Assembly: GCA_017860725.1 (NCBI GenBank)
Contig: JAGDMX010000157.1
Coordinates: 1-9,824 of the forward strand
Length of the DNA stretch: 9,824 bases
Source of the DNA: Chloroflexota bacterium
GTDB lineage: Bacteria; Chloroflexota; Anaerolineae; Anaerolineales; UBA4823
Direction of reading: 5' to 3'
Below, piece after piece: positions 6,133-9,824 of the stretch. Position 1 is the stretch's first letter. Every line of letters starts with the position of its first letter. The notes beneath the pieces are model-generated. The model worked only from the letters and a program-made list of their open reading frames with translations. It was not told the DNA's origin and ran no database searches. Position numbers and translations under genes: made by a program.

Positions 6133-6568
6133 TTATTCCTCCTAATTCCTGAATCAGGCTAAACTCTTCAACGGCAATCCAACTGGATCGATCTTTGAAC
6201 TTCTCCGGTTTAAGGTTGATCACCGCTATCTTGCGGGCAGCATCAAATTCAACCAAAAGAACCGGTTTTACTGTTAACCAGTGGTTGTACTGGTCCTCAG
6301 TTAATTGCAGCCTGGGCTGCATCTCTTTCAAAGTGTGTGACAGATCTTGGTCTAAACGATTGGTTAATAACAGAACACGAACAACGGTAGCTTTTACGCG
6401 CATGGCGCAGTCATCCTTATCCCTCAGGAAGTAGAGGCTGTCGCCAGGATTCACGGGGTGCATGGTGGTTTGTGCAGGATCGAATTCCTTCACGAGCATG
6501 GTTTTTACGCCGCTGAGGATTTTCTCAAGCTCGCCTGCTTGTGCATTCAGAGAAACAAGATGATTCAT
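6056..6568 (-). CDS. small ASCH/PUA-like domain protein of unknown function
   Basis: A 170-residue soluble protein starting two bases after the stop of the upstream permease gene. The pattern resembles the ASCH domain of the PUA-like superfamily. It has an N-terminal AGELEKILSGVKTMLVKE (11-28), comparable to the ILSGxKT helix-strand. VNPGDSLYFLRDKDDCAMRVKATVVRVL (39-66) is comparable to the 'GD.iyf...a..v.a.v' strands, and LTEDQYNHWL (89-98) follows. ASCH proteins are thought to bind RNA or nucleotides and some act on modified nucleosides; no function can be assigned here. The Shine-Dalgarno is weak, so coupling to the upstream gene is likely. The last 25 or so residues overlap the next ATPase gene out of frame and look unlike a folded domain. 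A one-base shift either way after EEF would stop within about five codons (TAG 6161 or TGA 6156), before that gene's ribosome site. The tail may therefore reflect a lost stop. Confidence 0.65.
   Translation of the reverse strand: MNHLVSLNAQAGELEKILSGVKTMLVKEFDPAQTTMHPVNPGDSLYFLRDKDDCAMRVKATVVRVLLLTNRLDQDLSHTLKEMQPRLQLTEDQYNHWLTVKPVLLVEFDAARKIAVINLKPEKFKDRSSWIAVEEFSLIQELGGINERCNHDQPTYPPFQGDGCSGQPFA
6138..6143 (-). promoter_or_regulatory. Shine-Dalgarno of the second ATPase gene, inside the ASCH-like gene
   Basis: AGGAGG on the minus strand, five bases before ATG 6132. It fixes the ATPase start even though the preceding gene reads through it in another frame. Confidence 0.75.
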
Positions 6569-6570
6569 CT

Positions 6571-8160
6571 CTACACTCGTACCTGCCTGCTCCGCCAGTA
6601 GGTGGAGAGCAGCAGCAGCCCGGCGGCTGCCAGCAGGTAGACTTGCGGCGCGCCGGTGATGAAATCCAACCCCGGTATCTTTTGATACGGGCCCATATAC
6701 CACCAGAATAGGTAGACCACCTCAAAGACCCGGCTGCCGGAGGAGAAGACGCCCAGCGCCAGCGCCAGGGTGGGGATAAAGATGACTGCGCCCACCCACC
6801 CGGCCAGCCCGGGCAAGTCGCTGTTTGAGAGGAAAGCCACCGCCCCGGCGATGCCAAACAGCGCCGTCGCCAGAACGCCGGCCAGCCAGGCAGCCGGAAG
6901 CTGGTGCAGAACTGGGTGCGCGGATGAGAAGACCATCTGGTAAGTGTTGTTTTTGCGCTCGCGGTTGCCCATCTCAGACCAGATGGCCAGCGGCCACAAC
7001 CAGGCGACGGGCAGCAGGTATTGCTTCGTCAACGAAAGCGGTACGATGAGGATGGCGATGTTTAGCCCGACGATGACGAGCCACCACCACCAGCGGCGGC
7101 CATTGAGCAGCATGCGCAGCTCGGCAAACAGCACCCCCAGGAAGGGGTTCACCCCGGCCGGTTTTGAGACGAGCGACGAAAGGTTGGGCAGCACGCTGCG
7201 GGGGACCCTTTTCCGCAGCTCGGCTGGCTCGCCTTCTTTCGCTTCCTCGGGTTTTGCCGGCGTGCGTCTCAGCCCCTCCCGCGAGGGGTCGAAGCGCGCG
7301 AACCATACCGATGAGAGCAGGATCAGTCCCAGGCCTATGACCGCCCACAACCAATGCCAAGCGACGATGCCCGGGGTCCAGGCCAGCCCGGGCCAGTTGA
7401 AGACTTTATATTGAATGTCGGTGAAGCCTGCGATGCCCAAAGTGCCAATCGTTTCGTTGGGAAAGGCCGCGTTGGCCCCCGCATAAAGGGAGGCGCGAAA
7501 GACATCGATGCCCAGCGGGTCTTTGAGCAAGGGCAGCCCCATCTTCCCCCCAACCGAGGATACGGACACGGACATCCACAGGAAAAAGTAGATTGCGTTG
7601 CCCACCGCCCCGCGCAGCCAGGGCACGGTGTCGAACACCACCGCGAGCGCGGCGATCAGCGTCATGTAGGGCAGCGCAACGGCGAGAAACGGCATCAGCA
7701 GCGCCTCCAGGTCCAGTGCGGCCTCGCCCTGGAGCAGCACCATGATCGCCGCCGCGGCTGCCAGGATCAGCACCAGCACGTAGAGTACCAGACAGTTGCT
7801 GATCCATTTCCCGATCAAGTACTCGGCCCGGCTGATAGGGGTGGTGGCGATAATCTGCCCCACGCCGGTGCGGATATCGCGCTTGATGCAGTCACTGACC
7901 AGGTAAAAGCCGAACAGGCCCAGGAAGTTGTTGAGTACCAGCACGGTCATCGTGCCGATCCAGGCCGAGTTGAATTCGCCCCGGTAGGAGGGCGAGAGCG
8001 GGTTCGGGTCACCCGGCCCCAGATTAAGGAACAGCGTTCCGTTGTTGACCAGCACGCCCATGGTGATGATGGCTGCCAGGGTCAGTAAAAAGCTGTAACG
8101 TCGGGCGCGCTCGTAGAAATCGGCCAGTGCCAGGTGGTAGAGGAGGCGCAGGGTGTTCAT
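6571..8160 (-). CDS. double-length ABC-2 type transporter permease
   Basis: A 529-residue membrane protein made of two ABC-2-like halves. The first half has hydrophobic segments near 22-48, 66-90, 120-143, 155-176, 186-202 and 264-286. It carries the class motif KRDIRTGVGQIIATTPISRAEYLIGKW (93-119). A charged linker (about 290-335, PAKPEEAKEGEPAELRKR) leads to a second half. That half has segments near 357-376, 382-394, 423-445, 452-473, 476-490 and 506-520 and an analogous motif, SEMGNRERKNNTYQMVFSSAHPVLHQLPAAW (395-425). WWWW at 357-360 marks the membrane entry of the second half. One polypeptide could thus supply both halves of a pore usually built from a dimer. ATG 8160 overlaps the stop of the upstream ATPase gene as ATGA and has GGGAG seven bases upstream. 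Substrate unknown. Confidence 0.88.
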   Translation of the reverse strand: MNTLRLLYHLALADFYERARRYSFLLTLAAIITMGVLVNNGTLFLNLGPGDPNPLSPSYRGEFNSAWIGTMTVLVLNNFLGLFGFYLVSDCIKRDIRTGVGQIIATTPISRAEYLIGKWISNCLVLYVLVLILAAAAAIMVLLQGEAALDLEALLMPFLAVALPYMTLIAALAVVFDTVPWLRGAVGNAIYFFLWMSVSVSSVGGKMGLPLLKDPLGIDVFRASLYAGANAAFPNETIGTLGIAGFTDIQYKVFNWPGLAWTPGIVAWHWLWAVIGLGLILLSSVWFARFDPSREGLRRTPAKPEEAKEGEPAELRKRVPRSVLPNLSSLVSKPAGVNPFLGVLFAELRMLLNGRRWWWWLVIVGLNIAILIVPLSLTKQYLLPVAWLWPLAIWSEMGNRERKNNTYQMVFSSAHPVLHQLPAAWLAGVLATALFGIAGAVAFLSNSDLPGLAGWVGAVIFIPTLALALGVFSSGSRVFEVVYLFWWYMGPYQKIPGLDFITGAPQVYLLAAAGLLLLSTYWRSRQVRV

Positions 8161-9053
8161 AGCGGTACTCCCTGGCGCTGCGCCACCATTGCGAGGTACG
8201 CATCCTCCAGGTTGGGCGTCACCGGTTGGGCCTCAGGGCGGGGCCGCGCCTCAGAGACTGCCCGCACCTCGACCCCATCCATGCGCCGGATCGTGCCGCT
8301 GACCAGGACCTGCTGTTTGAGCACGGGCAGCTCCTGGCTGGTGGCCATCCATTCCCACACGGATCCATTTATCTGCTTGAGCAGCTCCTCCGGGCGGGCA
8401 TGGACTTTCAAATGCCCCTTGTGGATGATCGCGATATCCGTGGCGGTCGATTCCACATCCGAGACGATATGCGTGGAGAGAATGACAATCCGCTCGCCGG
8501 ACAGGTCGGAGAGCAGGTTGCGGAAGCGCACCCGCTCCTCGGGGTCCAGACCCACGGTCGGCTCGTCCACAATCAACAGCTGCGGATCGTTGAGCAGCGC
8601 CTGGGCGATGCCCACGCGTTGGCGCATTCCGCCGGAATAACCGCCCAGCTTCCTGCGGGCGGCGTCGCGCAGGTTGACCAGGTCCAGCAGGTCGGAAATT
8701 TTCCGACGAGCCTTATCGCCGCTCATGCCCTTGATGGCTGCCATGTATTCGAGGAACTCCTGGGCCGAAAGGTTGGGGTAGACGCCGAAGTCCTGCGGCA
8801 GGTAGCCCAGCACCGAGCGCAGGACCTCCGGATTTTTGACCACATCCCGGCCGTTCCACAGAATGGTCCCCTCGGTGGGTTTGGTGATGGTTGCCAGCAT
8901 GCGCATCAGGGTTGACTTGCCTGCCCCGTTGGGACCCAACAAGCCGAGGATGCCTGGGGTCAGCTTCAGGTTGAAGTCCATCAGGGCTTGTATGCCTTTG
9001 TAGGCCTTGCTCAGTTTGTGAGTTTCAATTACGAGGGAATTGTCAGTGTCCAT
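8157..9053 (-). CDS. ABC transporter ATP-binding protein, first gene of the export operon
   Basis: A 298-residue nucleotide-binding subunit with a complete motif set: Walker A GPNGAGKST (40-48), Q-loop YLPQDFGVYP (84-93, Gln 87), signature YSGGMRQR (139-146), Walker B LLIVDEP (159-165), D-loop VGLDP (167-171) and switch histidine in STHI (195). The YLPQDFGVYPNLSAQEFLEYMA wording is typical of ATPases paired with large multi-span ABC-2 permeases, which fits the 529-residue permease translated by ATGA overlap from its stop. AAGGAG ends nine bases before ATG 9053. A second ATG at 9060 is out of frame and stops after five codons. The gene follows an intrinsic terminator, so it should have its own promoter; the leader 9054-9105 offers only weak matches. 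It is clearly distinct from the second ATPase of the operon. Confidence 0.95.
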   Translation of the reverse strand: MDTDNSLVIETHKLSKAYKGIQALMDFNLKLTPGILGLLGPNGAGKSTLMRMLATITKPTEGTILWNGRDVVKNPEVLRSVLGYLPQDFGVYPNLSAQEFLEYMAAIKGMSGDKARRKISDLLDLVNLRDAARRKLGGYSGGMRQRVGIAQALLNDPQLLIVDEPTVGLDPEERVRFRNLLSDLSGERIVILSTHIVSDVESTATDIAIIHKGHLKVHARPEELLKQINGSVWEWMATSQELPVLKQQVLVSGTIRRMDGVEVRAVSEARPRPEAQPVTPNLEDAYLAMVAQRQGVPL

Positions 9054-9105
9054 TTTCCATGGCTCCTTTCTTGATACGAAACCTTATCAGTATCTACTAT
9101 AGACG

Positions 9106-9141
9106 AAAAACTCCTCGGGCGCATCCATCCGCCGAGGAGTT
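9106..9141 (-). terminator. rho-independent terminator after the right-edge permease gene
   Basis: On the minus strand AACTCCTCGG (9141-9132) pairs perfectly with CCGAGGAGTT (9118-9109), with two further CG pairs across a one-base bulge. A run of five T (9110-9106), overlapping the last stem bases, follows. It sits 75-110 nt after the stop of the right-edge permease gene and before the next ATPase gene, so it separates two transcription units. An extended -10-like TGGTATAAG (9178-9170) lies between that permease gene and this hairpin; if it is a promoter, the hairpin would act as an attenuator for the export operon. Confidence 0.8.
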
Positions 9142-9215
9142 ATGGGGTATTCTTTGGATTGTATTTCTTCTTATACCAAAGTAGGATCCTCCGTTTGCCA
9201 AACTCCTGATCGGGC

Positions 9216-9824
9216 CTAAAACTCTTTGTGCTGGAAGCGCCACAGCGCCACCAGGATGAACACGATGCTCAAGACGGCAGTGGCGATCACTTGCGAGACG
9301 AACATTGCCGACAAGCGCATCCCCTGCACGACCGCCAGGGCAATACCGTCCATCGACAGCGGTAAGACGTACAGGATCGGTGGGATAAAATTTCTGATCA
9401 ACAAGCCGCCAAACATGACCCCGAAAGCAATCCCCAGCACCGGCCCGCGTGACTCGAACAGGACGCCCAATAGTATCACCAGGCTCAAGTAGAAGAACAG
9501 CCCCAGCATGATCACCCCTGCTCCGGCCAGGAAGGGCGCCAGGGGCGGCGTTTGGTGGGTCGCCAGAAAAATTTGACCCAGGGCGACAAGCCCGGGAATA
9601 GCGACGATGAAAATCAGCGCGCCGATGGTAGTCGACAGCAGCTTGGTCAAGATGAAAGCCGGGCGCGCCACAGGCTTTGAGAGAATCCAGGCCGCCGTTC
9701 CCGACTGCTTTTCCTGGATGATCTCGTCCTGGGCCAGGATGATCGCGCCGATTGTGCCGGCCATCCCAGTGATGGTGAAAAACATCATCACGCCCCCGAT
9801 TTCAGGTGGGAGCCCTCCGAACGC
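9216..9824 (-). CDS. ABC-2 type transporter permease, C-terminal 202 residues (5' end beyond the right edge)
   Basis: The frame is open through the last base of the window (AFGGLPPEIGGVMMFF at the edge), so the GTG at 9791 is not a convincing start and the gene is simply cut. The visible part has about five membrane segments. The class motif AQDEIIQEKQSGTAAWILSKPVARPAFILTKLL follows the first of them, as in ABC-2 permeases of the export type. Further hydrophobic stretches include GALIFIVAIPGLVALGQIFLA, AGAGVIMLGLFFYLSLVILLGVLF and a last segment VLSIVFILVALW before the basic tail RFQHKEF. Its ATPase partner is presumably encoded upstream, outside the window. An intrinsic terminator follows, so it belongs to a different transcript from the operon to its left, though it may be a related exporter. 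Confidence 0.85.
   Translation of the reverse strand, partial: AFGGLPPEIGGVMMFFTITGMAGTIGAIILAQDEIIQEKQSGTAAWILSKPVARPAFILTKLLSTTIGALIFIVAIPGLVALGQIFLATHQTPPLAPFLAGAGVIMLGLFFYLSLVILLGVLFESRGPVLGIAFGVMFGGLLIRNFIPPILYVLPLSMDGIALAVVQGMRLSAMFVSQVIATAVLSIVFILVALWRFQHKEF

Noticed and set aside
6569..6703. Longer N-terminus for the ASCH-like protein
   Set aside because: It would be an out-of-frame read of the permease 3' end, with a low-complexity Ala/Arg sequence; ATG 6568 directly after the permease stop is better.
7354..8088. Long plus-strand open frame opposite the 529-residue permease gene
   Set aside because: It is antisense to a convincing membrane protein. Its composition (many Gln, His, Arg, Gly) is that of a mirrored GC-rich coding strand, and it has no recognisable domain.
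8226..8915. Plus-strand open frame of 229 codons opposite the first ATPase gene
   Set aside because: Fully antisense to an ABC ATPase with all motifs; no domain or ribosome site of its own.
9152..9181. Inverted repeat CTTTGG...CCAAAG
   Set aside because: Only six pairs around an 18-base loop with no T-run; probably chance next to the real terminator.

Overview
The window looks like chromosomal DNA of a Chloroflexota bacterium, probably Anaerolineae-like. This is inferred from three things: a large MalT-like LuxR regulator (LAL) of a type very common in that phylum, a sigma factor/bifunctional nuclease fusion, and several ABC-2 export operons. No rRNA, tRNA, CRISPR array, phage gene or insertion sequence is visible. 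Taxonomy rests on gene style only; no marker gene is present.

Left part (1-4331): regulation. The 5' end of an ECF-type sigma factor gene runs off the left edge on the minus strand, with its own candidate promoter. Next, also on the minus strand, is a 2.7 kb LAL regulator gene with an N-terminal NTPase and a C-terminal LuxR helix-turn-helix. A short AT-rich intergenic region (3080-3240) separates it from a divergent plus-strand locus. That locus encodes an ECF-like sigma factor fused in frame to a bifunctional nuclease (BFN/DUF151) domain. The sigma half is broken twice: about 30 residues of region 2 are missing, and an exact 35-bp tandem duplication shifts the frame just before region 4. The nuclease domain has its own strong Shine-Dalgarno sequence and ATG, so it could still be made alone.

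Right part (4364-9824): export. A compact minus-strand operon reads, in transcription order, ABC ATPase, a double-length ABC-2 permease, a small ASCH/PUA-like protein, a second ABC ATPase and a second ABC-2 permease. Most junctions are ATGA overlaps or a 2-nt gap; one is a 77-nt overlap. Upstream of it, separated by a clear intrinsic terminator, is the 3' part of a third ABC-2-type permease gene that runs off the right edge. The export block, especially 6.6-9.1 kb, looks visibly more GC-rich than the regulator block. The sigma-BFN locus and the operon converge with only 32 nt between them.

Working together: the two ATPase/permease pairs probably form two exporters whose substrates cannot be read from sequence. 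The LAL protein and the sigma-like genes are plausible regulators of neighbouring functions, but nothing in the sequence proves that they control the transporters. The most notable points are the doubly damaged sigma-BFN fusion with a rescued nuclease start, the likely leaderless start of that locus, and the ASCH-like gene embedded in an ABC export operon.
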